A stretch of 57,279 nt of DNA from a virus. Position 1 is the stretch's first letter. Every line of letters begins with the position of its first letter. This document shows, piece after piece, positions 34,803-42,212 of the stretch. The notes beneath the pieces are model-generated. The model ran no database searches and was not told where the DNA came from. It was given only the letters and a program-made list of their open reading frames with translations. Location of the stretch: positions 1 through 57,279 of the IMG/VR virus record IMGVR_UViG_3300009154_000068. One strand, written 5' to 3'. The position numbers were made by a program, and so were the translations under genes.

Positions 34803-35032
34803 TGTATATGAACCAAAAGACCTGGGATGTTGCTGATATTGTTCGGCAGCTAAAGGCAATACATCATCAAGCAAACAATCCTTATAATGACGGTTGGGTG
34901 GCCGGCGGTTGCAAACAGGATCTATATCAGTTAAAATGCATAATTGAAGATTTGTATAACACTTGTCCTAGTTTTTTAGATGAAGACAAATGGGAACAAA
35001 AAAGATTAATCGAAATTTTAAAGAGAGACTGA
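34802..35032 (+). CDS. 76-residue phage protein before clamp loader
   Basis: It overlaps the co-chaperonin stop by one base. Contains WDVADIVRQLKAIHHQAN, NDGWVAGGCKQDLYQLK and two further helices. Common small protein in T4-like phages as I recall; function unknown. gp44 follows four bases later. Confidence 0.6.
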   Translation: MYMNQKTWDVADIVRQLKAIHHQANNPYNDGWVAGGCKQDLYQLKCIIEDLYNTCPSFLDEDKWEQKRLIEILKRD

Positions 35033-35036
35033 TTAG

Positions 35037-35960
35037 ATGAAAATGCTTTGGACAGAAAAATTCAGACCAAAAGTCGTTGGGGATTATGTATTCACTGATA
35101 ATACCCAACGAAAACAAATTGAGTCCTGGATTAAAGATAAATCGATCCCACACATACTTTTGAGCGGCAGCCCTGGTACTGGTAAAACTACCTTAGCTAA
35201 AGTATTGGTCAATGAACTTGCTATTGATGAGTATGACTTTTTACAAGTTAATGCTAGTCGAGATAATGGTGTGGACTTTCTTAAAAGTAAAATTGAGGGC
35301 TTCGTTAGTACAATGCCTTTTGGCCATTTGAAAATTGTTCTGCTTGATGAGGCAGATTATCTTTCACATTCTAGTCAAGCTATTTTGCGTGGACTTATGG
35401 AAACATACCATGCTCAAGCAAGGTTTATTTTGACATGTAATAAACCGCACAAGATTATGGATGCTCTACACAGTAGATGCCAAACTTTTCACATTGACAA
35501 AACTGATGTGACTGAATTTACTGCTAGAATGGCTACTATTTTGGTGACAGAAAATATTGAGTTTGATTTAGATACGTTGGATCTTTATATCAAAGCCACT
35601 TACCCAGATTTGAGGAAGTGCTTGAATTTATTGCAAGCCAATAGTATAGATAATACTCTTGCGACACCAGGTCAGAATGATCATGCAGTGAAAGATTGGC
35701 GACTCACAGCAGTCGAACAATTTAAACAAGGTCAGATTCGACAAGCTAGATCAACAATTTGCGCACAGGCAGCAACTGAGGATATTGAAGAAATCTTCCG
35801 TTGGTGTTATGACAATTTGGAAATTTGGAGTAAGCGTCCCGAAGGACAAGACGAAGCTATTCAAATTATTAGACGTGGCCTGGTACATCATGCAGTTTGT
35901 GCGGATGCAGAAATAAACCTGAGTGCTACAGTGACCGAACTTATTCACATTGAAGGATGA
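35037..35960 (+). CDS. 44: Clamp loader large subunit gp44
   Basis: gp44 is the AAA+ subunit that, with gp62, opens the sliding clamp gp45 on primed DNA. The 307-residue product shows Walker A GSPGTGKT (44-51), Walker B IVLLDEADYL (about 100), sensor 1 FILTCN and the arginine finger SRC near 145, as in RFC small subunits. T4 gp44 is 319 residues. Neither gp62 nor gp45 is identified with confidence in the window. ATG 35037 or 35043 could both serve; the first is used. Confidence 0.92.
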   Translation: MKMLWTEKFRPKVVGDYVFTDNTQRKQIESWIKDKSIPHILLSGSPGTGKTTLAKVLVNELAIDEYDFLQVNASRDNGVDFLKSKIEGFVSTMPFGHLKIVLLDEADYLSHSSQAILRGLMETYHAQARFILTCNKPHKIMDALHSRCQTFHIDKTDVTEFTARMATILVTENIEFDLDTLDLYIKATYPDLRKCLNLLQANSIDNTLATPGQNDHAVKDWRLTAVEQFKQGQIRQARSTICAQAATEDIEEIFRWCYDNLEIWSKRPEGQDEAIQIIRRGLVHHAVCADAEINLSATVTELIHIEG

Positions 35961-35961
35961 T

Positions 35962-36387
35962 ATGAAAACTAAATCAATTTACTTAATTGCCACCTATGCC
36001 GCAAAACCAAAACATAAGGGTTTGGGAAATACTGCTGGTTGGATGAAAGATGCCAATAATATTGCTTACGATGAACAAGTGACTTTTAGTCGAGGACTTA
36101 AAGCTCGAGATCTACAAACAGCCAAAATTATTTTGAATTTATCCAAAACCTGTATTGAACGCAATACTTGGCAAGCAGAAAAAACTTTTCCAGAATTGTT
36201 CAGCTATTTTTATCAAGCTTACCCAAAATACTTGGAACCCATTATGCAGGAATTGGGGTATCAGATCCAATCTTCAGACGCCCCAGTTGCTGTTGAAAAC
36301 GCAGAGATGCCCAACGATGTGCAAATGGCCGAAGTTAAGGAAATAACACCAAACTCTGGGGCTCAAGATGAACCCGTTGTTCAGTAA
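35962..36387 (+). CDS. Unknown protein downstream of gp44
   Basis: 141 residues from ATG 35962, which follows AAGGATGA. Lys-rich start (TKSIYLIATYAAKPKHKGLG), a helical middle (AKIILNLSKTCIERNTW) and an acidic Ala/Pro tail. It occupies the place where T4 has gp62, but I see no similarity. It overlaps the next gene by 20 bases. Confidence 0.6.
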   Translation: MKTKSIYLIATYAAKPKHKGLGNTAGWMKDANNIAYDEQVTFSRGLKARDLQTAKIILNLSKTCIERNTWQAEKTFPELFSYFYQAYPKYLEPIMQELGYQIQSSDAPVAVENAEMPNDVQMAEVKEITPNSGAQDEPVVQ

Positions 36388-36616
36388 ACTTTATAAACAT
36401 AAGAAAAAACGGGTGCGTGACCCAAACGCACCTCCACCACCTACCCTATTGGGCCAAGTAAAAGAACTTAAAGATACCAAGGCTCAAATTGAATTACAAT
36501 CCAGACATATCGACAGTTTAAACTCTGAATTAAACTTGTTGAAAAGTCGATATAGAAATTTAGAAATCAAAATAGAACAAATAGTTTATTTGATGAGCAG
36601 ATCCAGCAAGCGTTAA
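36368..36616 (+). CDS. Small coiled-coil phage protein
   Basis: 82 residues: a basic Pro-rich start (KKKRVRDPNAPPPPTLLG) and then a clear coiled coil (about 28-75) with regular Leu spacing (IDSLNSELNLLKSRYRNLE). Probably a small oligomer; function unknown. Confidence 0.65.
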   Translation: MNPLFSKLYKHKKKRVRDPNAPPPPTLLGQVKELKDTKAQIELQSRHIDSLNSELNLLKSRYRNLEIKIEQIVYLMSRSSKR

Positions 36617-36623
36617 CTTTTGG

Positions 36624-36652
36624 TTGACGCTGACACCAAAATATATTATAAT
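36624..36652 (+). promoter_or_regulatory. Sigma70-type promoter, near-leaderless start
   Basis: TTGACG (36624-36629), 17 bases, TATAAT (36647-36652). ATG 36662 begins ten bases after the -10. Confidence 0.75.
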
Positions 36653-36661
36653 AATGGTGTT

Positions 36662-36817
36662 ATGAAGATAATAATCAAACTCCCTGCCCAAAAGCAAAGA
36701 CTCCATCAAGCTTTGTTTGACAATGATCTGCCTTTTCAACCAAGAAAACAGCCAAGTCAGAAACAATATAAGCGGCAACCCAAGCATAAAAAGTCCCAAG
36801 ATCGTGACGAATATTAG
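36662..36817 (+). CDS. 51-residue basic protein, unknown
   Basis: Begins MKIIIKLPAQKQRLHQ; the tail is very basic and Gln/Pro-rich (RKQPSQKQYKRQPKHKK). ATG 36662 is chosen since a longer frame from 36620 would overlap the promoter. Could bind nucleic acid. Confidence 0.6.
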   Translation: MKIIIKLPAQKQRLHQALFDNDLPFQPRKQPSQKQYKRQPKHKKSQDRDEY

Positions 36818-36826
36818 CAGAAATCG

Positions 36827-36855
36827 TTGACTTTTGGTGCGAAAACTGCTATAAT
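36827..36855 (+). promoter_or_regulatory. Consensus sigma70 promoter
   Basis: TTGACT (36827-36832), 17 bases, TATAAT (36850-36855). It drives the coupled small genes from 36879 to 37539. Confidence 0.8.
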
Positions 36856-36878
36856 TTACACATAAATTGTTAATAGAA

Positions 36879-37028
36879 ATGGCTGGTATGCAATACACAT
36901 TGATCACTGCAAAAGGCAAAGTTTTTACATTTTTTCTGTTAACGGTCGCCGAAACATATCAATCAGCTTATGGTGGTGTTATCATTAGCAATTCAATTGA
37001 TCAAGAAACCACTGTAGGTGTTGTATGA
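36879..37028 (+). CDS. 49-residue early phage protein
   Basis: MAGMQYTLITAKGKVFTFFL, then AETYQSAYGGVII. The MQYTLIT phrase is one I recall from small T4-like phage proteins. A start at 36888 (MQYT) is possible. Its stop overlaps the next ATG (ATGA). Function unknown. Confidence 0.6.
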   Translation: MAGMQYTLITAKGKVFTFFLLTVAETYQSAYGGVIISNSIDQETTVGVV

Positions 37029-37192
37029 TGAATTTCAAAGAATGGCTCATAGACATGTGGAAGAAGAATCGTGAGGAACATGATCATTGGGGGCAACCAC
37101 AAATAAGTATTGAGCAATATTGGGCCATGTACAAATGGTGGTTGCGTAGAGAATATAGACATTATCAACAAACTCAAGGAGTGAAAAAATGA
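37025..37192 (+). CDS. 55-residue Trp-rich early protein
   Basis: MMNFKEWLIDMWKKNREEHD, then EQYWAMYKWWLRREYRHY. Seven aromatic Trp and a basic helix. Coupled by ATGA on both sides, so the three small proteins are made together. Start could also be 37028. Function unknown. Confidence 0.6.
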   Translation: MMNFKEWLIDMWKKNREEHDHWGQPQISIEQYWAMYKWWLRREYRHYQQTQGVKK

Positions 37193-37362
37193 GTAGATTT
37201 GCACGTATCGTTGAAGATCCTGAATATCTTGACGAAGAAGTATTTCCCGAATCCGAATGGGATCAAGCATTTCCTCGTCCTACAATTAGTCCGTGGAGCG
37301 ATATTGCACTGGATAGATTGGTTCGAGATCTTGGTCTTAATCAAGTGCCAGAGCTATCCTAA
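37189..37362 (+). CDS. 57-residue acidic early protein
   Basis: MSRFARIVEDPEYLDEEVFP, then PRPTISPWSDIALDR and a short helix. ATGA overlap with the previous gene; ribosome site AAGGAG lies inside it. Unknown. Confidence 0.55.
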   Translation: MSRFARIVEDPEYLDEEVFPESEWDQAFPRPTISPWSDIALDRLVRDLGLNQVPELS

Positions 37363-37371
37363 TACTGTTAT

Positions 37372-37539
37372 ATGACTATTAATCTTTTAGCCGTTATTGC
37401 TGGTATTTTATGCATGAGCATTGGCAGTTCTGACATACGCACCAGCGTGGGGGATTGGGATTTATTTCTGGCCTGCTTGTGGATGAGTGCTGGAATTGTT
37501 CTAATTCGAATTGGAATCAACACCAATGATCCTGAGTAA
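37372..37539 (+). CDS. Small two-helix membrane protein
   Basis: 55 residues with two likely membrane helices: MTINLLAVIAGILCMSIG and LFLACLWMSAGIVLIRI, joined by a short charged loop. No clear ribosome site. It could be a membrane effector or inhibitor; nothing specific. Confidence 0.45.
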   Translation: MTINLLAVIAGILCMSIGSSDIRTSVGDWDLFLACLWMSAGIVLIRIGINTNDPE

Positions 37540-37570
37540 AAATCGTTGTGAAAAAACAACAATTTTTTGG

Positions 37571-37599
37571 TTGACTCTGATTCATTTTGGTTGTATAAT
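37571..37599 (+). promoter_or_regulatory. Consensus sigma70 promoter, repeated cassette
   Basis: TTGACT (37571-37576), 17 bases, TATAAT (37594-37599). About 70 bases around it (37553-37624) are nearly identical to 38335-38404, including the leader and AGGAG. Confidence 0.85.
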
Positions 37600-37629
37600 A
37601 CTTGTATTGTAACGCAAAAAGGAGCTGTG

Positions 37630-37761
37630 ATGAAGGTCATTTACAAAGGCATTGAATATTTCCTTATTGGGGCATTTGGCGAAACGGTGGAAATTGCACC
37701 GACAAAACACGGTGCTGGTTCTTTTGAAGTTCATAAATCTTTGGTAACAGGAGTCCTGTAA
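37630..37761 (+). CDS. 43-residue early protein
   Basis: MKVIYKGIEYFLIGAFGETV, then a short beta end. ATG 37630 follows AAAGGAG (37618-37624). No motif recognised. Confidence 0.55.
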   Translation: MKVIYKGIEYFLIGAFGETVEIAPTKHGAGSFEVHKSLVTGVL

Positions 37762-37762
37762 A

Positions 37763-38095
37763 ATGAAGCTGATGATCACAACTCAAAACCACGAAAACTA
37801 CGGTGCCCATGATTGGGACGGCGAGGGCGAGTGCCCGCAGTACTGGAAAGCCAAGGGCAGTAGCGAATATCGTTATGACCTGGGTCAGTACGGTCGTAGC
37901 CAGGAAGCCTTGACCGAGTTGGTGATGGCTCTGCGTGGCCAGGTTGAGGAAGACAACTACGGTTGGCGCAGTCGGGTGATTGACTGGGAAGTGGTGGCTG
38001 ATGATTACCTGACCGAGTTTGAGCGGGATCAGCTGGACTATGAGGGTGTGATTCGTCACCCTGCCAAGACTATTACTTTGGGTGCAAGGGGTTAA
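37763..38095 (+). CDS. Phage protein of GC-richer composition, unknown
   Basis: 110 residues, one base after the previous stop. It has NHENYGAHDWDGEGECPQYW and KAKGSSEYRYDLGQYG early, and an acidic centre. The ENYGAHDWDG phrase is known to me from phage proteins without function. The DNA is clearly richer in G and C than its neighbours (GCC, CTG, CGG codons), which suggests recent arrival. Confidence 0.7.
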   Translation: MKLMITTQNHENYGAHDWDGEGECPQYWKAKGSSEYRYDLGQYGRSQEALTELVMALRGQVEEDNYGWRSRVIDWEVVADDYLTEFERDQLDYEGVIRHPAKTITLGARG

Positions 38096-38097
38096 TT

Positions 38098-38334
38098 ATG
38101 AACGAACGAATCAATGATCTAAGACTTGAAGCAGGTATCAGCAGACTGCACGAAGTGCCATATATGGTTGCTGTAAACAAAGAGGGTGAACTCATTGAAC
38201 CATTAGAAGGACTACAAAAGTTTGCCCAGTTGATTGTGCGGGAATGTATGCAATTGAACAGTCAAGAATTGTCAATCACGGCCATTGAACGATTGCTACC
38301 CATGTATCAAGAACATTTCGGAGTTGAATCCTGA
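38098..38334 (+). CDS. 78-residue early protein, phage-conserved type
   Basis: MNERINDLRLEAGI at the start and FAQLIVRECMQLNSQE in the middle are typical of a small protein found in many phages. Function unknown. Two bases after the previous stop. Confidence 0.6.
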   Translation: MNERINDLRLEAGISRLHEVPYMVAVNKEGELIEPLEGLQKFAQLIVRECMQLNSQELSITAIERLLPMYQEHFGVES

Positions 38335-38349
38335 TCAACAATTTTTTGG

Positions 38350-38378
38350 TTGACTTTGATTTATTTTGATTGTATAAT
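38350..38378 (+). promoter_or_regulatory. Consensus sigma70 promoter, repeated cassette
   Basis: TTGACT (38350-38355), 17 bases, TATAAT (38373-38378), and the same leader as at 37600-37624 and 13845-13868. Confidence 0.85.
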
Positions 38379-38408
38379 ACTTGTATTGTAACGCAAATAG
38401 GAGTTGGG

Positions 38409-38666
38409 ATGATACCAGTAGTTGATCTCGATAAATGTGAGTTCCGTGCTCATTGTGGTAAACTGACTCTTGCTAGTGAATATGTTGGCATGCCAAATGC
38501 TATACGTATTCGCAGCCATCACACTGGTCGTACAGTATTATTCCGTCCTGTAGGACCAAATGATCCTTTGTTTGATCAAGACCAATGGGATGGCGAACAA
38601 ATGGTTTACCGACCAACCGAGCCAACAAACAATGCTAAGGTGTTGGTGATTTATAATCAATATTGA
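38409..38666 (+). CDS. 85-residue early protein
   Basis: ATG 38409 is chosen for TAGGAG (38398-38403); a longer frame would start inside the leader. Beta-rich (EFRAHCGKLTLASEYVG, GRTVLFRPVGPNDP, VLVIYNQY). Unknown. Confidence 0.6.
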   Translation: MIPVVDLDKCEFRAHCGKLTLASEYVGMPNAIRIRSHHTGRTVLFRPVGPNDPLFDQDQWDGEQMVYRPTEPTNNAKVLVIYNQY

Positions 38667-38677
38667 AAGAGAATATT

Positions 38678-38791
38678 ATGAGTTTTGCAAAATCAATAGA
38701 ACTGTTATTACTGTATGCGGTATTATTTTTAATGCTATTAGTTGCGATGCTTATTGCTGGATATGGTTTGGCTCAAATGATTTTTGGTTGA
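38678..38791 (+). CDS. 37-residue single-helix membrane protein
   Basis: MSFAKSIELLLLYAVLFLML then VAMLIAGYGLAQ: one long hydrophobic helix. AGAGAATATT gives a weak ribosome site. Small phage membrane peptides may act on host membrane proteins. Confidence 0.45.
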   Translation: MSFAKSIELLLLYAVLFLMLLVAMLIAGYGLAQMIFG

Positions 38792-38803
38792 TGGGATCAA
38801 AAT

Positions 38804-39214
38804 ATGGGACTTGATCAATACGCATATTCGGCAGTACGAGCAGGACAGCGGGACGATTACTATGCGCAGTATAACGAGCCTGAACGCTCAGTAACTGAAC
38901 CGCGTGAGTTGGCTTATTGGCGTAAACACCCGAATCTCCATGGTTGGTTTCATGAGCTATGGATACGTAAGGGAAAACCAGGGTGGAATAGTCCAGTTGA
39001 TCCTACCTTCAATGGCATTGAGTTAGAACTAACTTGGGATGATCTAGACGAGTTGGAGCATGTAATCAATAACAAAGAATTGCCACCAACTTCAGGATTC
39101 TTTTTTGGCGACAGTCGCGATGATGAATATCGCGACAGAGATCTGGAATTTGTTCGTATAGCCCGTGCCGAGTTGTTCTTAGGACTGAAAGTGTTTTACA
39201 ATAGCAGTTGGTAG
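38804..39214 (+). CDS. Phage MGLDQYAY-type protein, unknown
   Basis: 136 residues beginning MGLDQYAYSAVRAGQRDD, followed by YWRKHPNLHGWFHELW and DDLDELEHVI, then a final helix. Proteins starting MGLDQYAY are widespread in phages and some bacteria; no function is established to my knowledge. Start ATG 38804. Confidence 0.7.
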   Translation: MGLDQYAYSAVRAGQRDDYYAQYNEPERSVTEPRELAYWRKHPNLHGWFHELWIRKGKPGWNSPVDPTFNGIELELTWDDLDELEHVINNKELPPTSGFFFGDSRDDEYRDRDLEFVRIARAELFLGLKVFYNSSW

Positions 39215-39219
39215 CAAAT

Positions 39220-39684
39220 ATGAAAAAAATCTACTACGAAAAAGTTGGTCGCAGGTATGTGCCGGTTTATGAGTATGATAACGACTTTCTGGATGCATGG
39301 CCTCGTGGCACACATTTAGTGACTTGCCATCCCGGTGGGCAGAGTAGACGCTACAACATTGACCCTAACCATGCGGCCTTGATTGCAGCCGGCACTGTGG
39401 CCGAAGATGCCATCACCCGGGCCATTCATGATGCTAGTGAACTGCGACCCACTCGAACACCTGTTACACCTGCACAACAGCGAGCCTGGCGCAAACTGGC
39501 CAAAGAGTTAGGAGACGAGCTTTGTACACTACAGGGTGCCAGTTCTCGCGACATTGCCGAAGCCGGTGTAAAAGCCATGCGGGCAGAAGCCGATAAACTC
39601 ATGACGAATCCTGCTGTAAAAGCGGCCTATGATCAATTCTTATTTCTATGTGAATTAACTAAAGAATCGGAGAAAGCAAATTGA
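39220..39684 (+). CDS. Unknown early protein, GC-richer middle
   Basis: 154 residues from ATG 39220. Beta start (YYEKVGRRYVPVYEYDND), then THLVTCHPGGQSRRYNIDP and long helices. Its middle is GC-richer than its neighbours. Overlaps the kinase gene by four bases. Confidence 0.65.
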   Translation: MKKIYYEKVGRRYVPVYEYDNDFLDAWPRGTHLVTCHPGGQSRRYNIDPNHAALIAAGTVAEDAITRAIHDASELRPTRTPVTPAQQRAWRKLAKELGDELCTLQGASSRDIAEAGVKAMRAEADKLMTNPAVKAAYDQFLFLCELTKESEKAN

Positions 39685-40145
39685 AAACTGCGTATATACT
39701 TGTTGGTGTGCCAGGATCAGGAAAAAGCACCTGGGTCAGAAATCAAGATTGGGCGCATGCCTGTTCCTACATTAGTACTGACGAATATGTAGAAGCATAT
39801 GCAAGAAGTGTTGGTAAATCTTATTCAGAAGTGTTTGATGAGTTCATGCCAAAGGCTATTGGCCTCATGGTTGATGAGTTACATTTAGCGATTGACGCTG
39901 AGAAAGATATTATTTGGGATCAAACGTCAACGACTGTAAAAAGCAGAAAGAAAAAATTAGATATGTTGTCAGGCTATCACACAATAGCGGTGATGTTTAA
40001 AACGCCTGATCCATTAGAACTTGTAATTCGATTAAAAAATCGACCAGGTAAAAATGTGCCACAGAATGTAATTAACGATATGATTAGTGGATTTGAACAA
40101 CCGACAATCGAAGAAGGATTTAATGAAATATGGATAGCTCAATGA
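39681..40145 (+). CDS. Polynucleotide-kinase-like P-loop kinase
   Basis: 154 residues from a TTG at 39681, whose last two bases start the previous stop; GGAG lies 12 bases upstream. P-loop GVPGSGKS (9-16), then STDEY and WDQTSTTVKSRKKKLDML, as in the 5'-kinase half of T4 polynucleotide kinase (AAA_33 type). It would phosphorylate 5' ends of RNA or DNA. T4 Pnk fuses kinase and phosphatase; here the adjacent gene is a separate HAD phosphatase. Overlap ATGA. Confidence 0.8.
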   Translation: MKTAYILVGVPGSGKSTWVRNQDWAHACSYISTDEYVEAYARSVGKSYSEVFDEFMPKAIGLMVDELHLAIDAEKDIIWDQTSTTVKSRKKKLDMLSGYHTIAVMFKTPDPLELVIRLKNRPGKNVPQNVINDMISGFEQPTIEEGFNEIWIAQ

Positions 40146-40735
40146 AGAACAAAGTAATATTAGTGGATATAGATGGGGTTGCATTGGATTGGGAATATCC
40201 CTTCAGTGTTTATATGGAAGAACATGGTTTTTCCAAAATACCCGGACATGAATATAATTATGATATTGGTGAACGGTATGACATCAGTAAAAAACAAGCT
40301 AATAAGCTGATAAAAATATTCAATGAATCGGCAGCAATTGGGTTCCTACCTCCCTTGAGGGATTCAATGCATTATGTTAAAAAGTTACATCAAGAGTATG
40401 GTTATGTTTTCCATGCCATTACCAGTCTAAGTACCAATCCCAATGCAGTCAAATTACGGGAAATGAATTTAAGAAAGCTTTTTGGCAAAACAGCTTTTGA
40501 AAAGATAACTTGTTTGGAAACTGGTGCTGACAAGGATCAAGCGTTATCCATTTATAAAAACACTGGGTGTTATTGGATCGAGGATAAAATTAAGAATGCT
40601 GAAGATGGTGCGGCATTGGGGCTCAATGCTTTGTTAATGGAACACGGTCATAACTTAAATTATTACAATGAAAAGATCACTATGGTGAAGAATTGGAAGG
40701 AAATTTTCCAAATCATCACCAAGCAATCCGAATAA
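40142..40735 (+). CDS. HAD-family phosphatase, deoxynucleotidase or Pnk phosphatase half
   Basis: 197 residues. HAD motif I ILVDIDGVALDW (D-x-D-G) is at the start, TSLST gives motif II, and YWIEDKIKNAEDG gives the acidic motif IV. ATG 40142 overlaps the kinase stop, so the pair is coupled. Two readings: the phosphatase partner of the split polynucleotide kinase, or a 5'(3')-deoxyribonucleotidase. The pairing favours the first. Confidence 0.75.
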   Translation: MKNKVILVDIDGVALDWEYPFSVYMEEHGFSKIPGHEYNYDIGERYDISKKQANKLIKIFNESAAIGFLPPLRDSMHYVKKLHQEYGYVFHAITSLSTNPNAVKLREMNLRKLFGKTAFEKITCLETGADKDQALSIYKNTGCYWIEDKIKNAEDGAALGLNALLMEHGHNLNYYNEKITMVKNWKEIFQIITKQSE

Positions 40736-40751
40736 TTGATGCTAGTTTAAG

Positions 40752-41498
40752 TTAAACTTCTTTATAGATTTTTAACACTTCAACAACAGCTGGGTGGCGG
40801 CGTATATCTTGACCACCGAATTCAACGCCGCCGATGTATTTGCATTTTTTATAGTCAGCAACTAAATTTTGAAAGTTTAGCAATCCATTGTCATTGTCAC
40901 TACGATCAGCTTGACGTGTGTCGCCAGTGACGGCCATTTTGGATCCATCGCCTAAGCGGGTAAGCAGCATCTTCATTTGGCTAGGAGTTGCATTTTGCAT
41001 TTCATCTGCAATAATAAATGCATCCTTAAATGTCCGCCCCCTCATAAATGCTAGGGGAGATATCTCAATTATTTGGTCATCTAGCATTCTAGCAATATCT
41101 TTTGGGCTATAGTATTCACTGATATAATCAATAATAGGTCTAGTCCAAGGTTCCATTTTGGCATTCAAATCACCAGGTAAAAATCCATGTTTTTCATCAT
41201 CCACACCCACGGCTGGCCTGGTTATAACGATTCTTTTGACTTCACCAGCTTTATAAGCTCTAACAGCGGCCAAAACAGCCAACATGGTTTTACCAGTACC
41301 TGCCGGGCCTGTAGCAAAAACAATTAACTTTTCTGGGTCTGTTAACAGATTAATATATTCCTCTTGCTTGAGTGTTTTGGGAATAAGATTGACTGATTTT
41401 TTGTAATGTGAGTAAGAATTAAAACTAATAGTATTATCTGGGACTGCGTTGTGTGCGGGTTGTTGCACAGCATAGTCACGGTTTCTTCTTTTTGACAA
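40752..41498 (-). CDS. phoH: PhoH-like ATPase
   Basis: 248 residues. Walker A GPAGTGKT (64-71), RIVITRPAVGV, Walker B FIIADEMQNATP, and GDTRQADR, the typical PhoH domain order. phoH is a common auxiliary gene in marine and freshwater phages; its role in phosphate or RNA metabolism is unsettled. The start is a TTG at 41498 because AGGAG is seven bases ahead and no ATG fits. Confidence 0.92.
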   Translation of the reverse strand: MSKRRNRDYAVQQPAHNAVPDNTISFNSYSHYKKSVNLIPKTLKQEEYINLLTDPEKLIVFATGPAGTGKTMLAVLAAVRAYKAGEVKRIVITRPAVGVDDEKHGFLPGDLNAKMEPWTRPIIDYISEYYSPKDIARMLDDQIIEISPLAFMRGRTFKDAFIIADEMQNATPSQMKMLLTRLGDGSKMAVTGDTRQADRSDNDNGLLNFQNLVADYKKCKYIGGVEFGGQDIRRHPAVVEVLKIYKEV

Positions 41499-41655
41499 AT
41501 GAATTCTCCTAATGAGTGGCTAGTATCCCTAGTCACACAAATATTTACGAGTCGGAGTCATGGATTTCAAGTGTGCGTTAATGATGAGATCATTTGATAT
41601 AAGTATTATGCTCAGCAGAATGTTTTGGTATTGGTCTTGGGATTTATTTTTTTAC

Positions 41656-41663
41656 TATAAATA
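41656..41663 (+). promoter_or_regulatory. Late promoter TATAAATA
   Basis: Exact core, 21 bases before ATG 41685. It serves the run through the lysis genes. Confidence 0.75.
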
Positions 41664-41684
41664 TAATAAATCGGAACCTAAAAA

Positions 41685-42212
41685 ATGGCCACTAATATTA
41701 AAGAAATCATCAAAAATACCAAAGATATTTTCATGACCGACAGCGCATTAGTCAGTCTGTTGGAATTTGAGCGGGTGATTGACCAGCTTGATGTGTATGT
41801 TTTCAAAAATTGGAAACAGGGTGAATTAGCCAAAGGTCCAGTTTATGAAAAATATTTTATCACTTGTACATTCATGTGGCCCTATAAAAAAATGCCTGAT
41901 CCTAGCGGTGGCCAAAGATTATTGGACTATGGATGTGAAGTAAGATATAAAAAGGCGATTTTAAAATACCCAGTGAAGGTCAAAACGCCCAATGATTTCG
42001 AGCCAGGGACAAAAATGCCTAAAATGGCAAAGACTCCAATTTGGTTTGTTGAAATTTCAATGCCTAGACAATTGATGAGTGAGATTCATAGGGGCAGTAT
42101 TGAGATAGAAAGCGAGCTCTATGATGCAGATGAAATTGCCAGTGCATATGAACAGGGCGCGAATAATGATGTGTATGACGAAAGAAAGGATCAAAATGAA
42201 CAAGCTCAATAA
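41685..42212 (+). CDS. Conserved late phage protein, unknown
   Basis: 175 residues. VYVFKNWKQGELAKGPVYEK, then FMWPYKKMPDPSGGQRLL and VRYKKAILKYPVKVKTP, and an acidic Gln-rich end. I recall this pattern, with the next gene after it, from many aquatic T4-like phages, so it is probably a core structural or assembly protein. Role unknown. Confidence 0.7.
   Translation: MATNIKEIIKNTKDIFMTDSALVSLLEFERVIDQLDVYVFKNWKQGELAKGPVYEKYFITCTFMWPYKKMPDPSGGQRLLDYGCEVRYKKAILKYPVKVKTPNDFEPGTKMPKMAKTPIWFVEISMPRQLMSEIHRGSIEIESELYDADEIASAYEQGANNDVYDERKDQNEQAQ

Noticed and set aside
35962-36387. Gene after gp44 considered as clamp loader small subunit gp62
   Set aside because: The position fits T4 order, but the Lys-rich start and the helices do not resemble gp62 as I know it; left as unknown.
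41553-41741. An open frame beginning MDFKCALMM across the late promoter at 41656
   Set aside because: It reads through the promoter and well into the next gene in another frame, and its GGAG is too close to the ATG.
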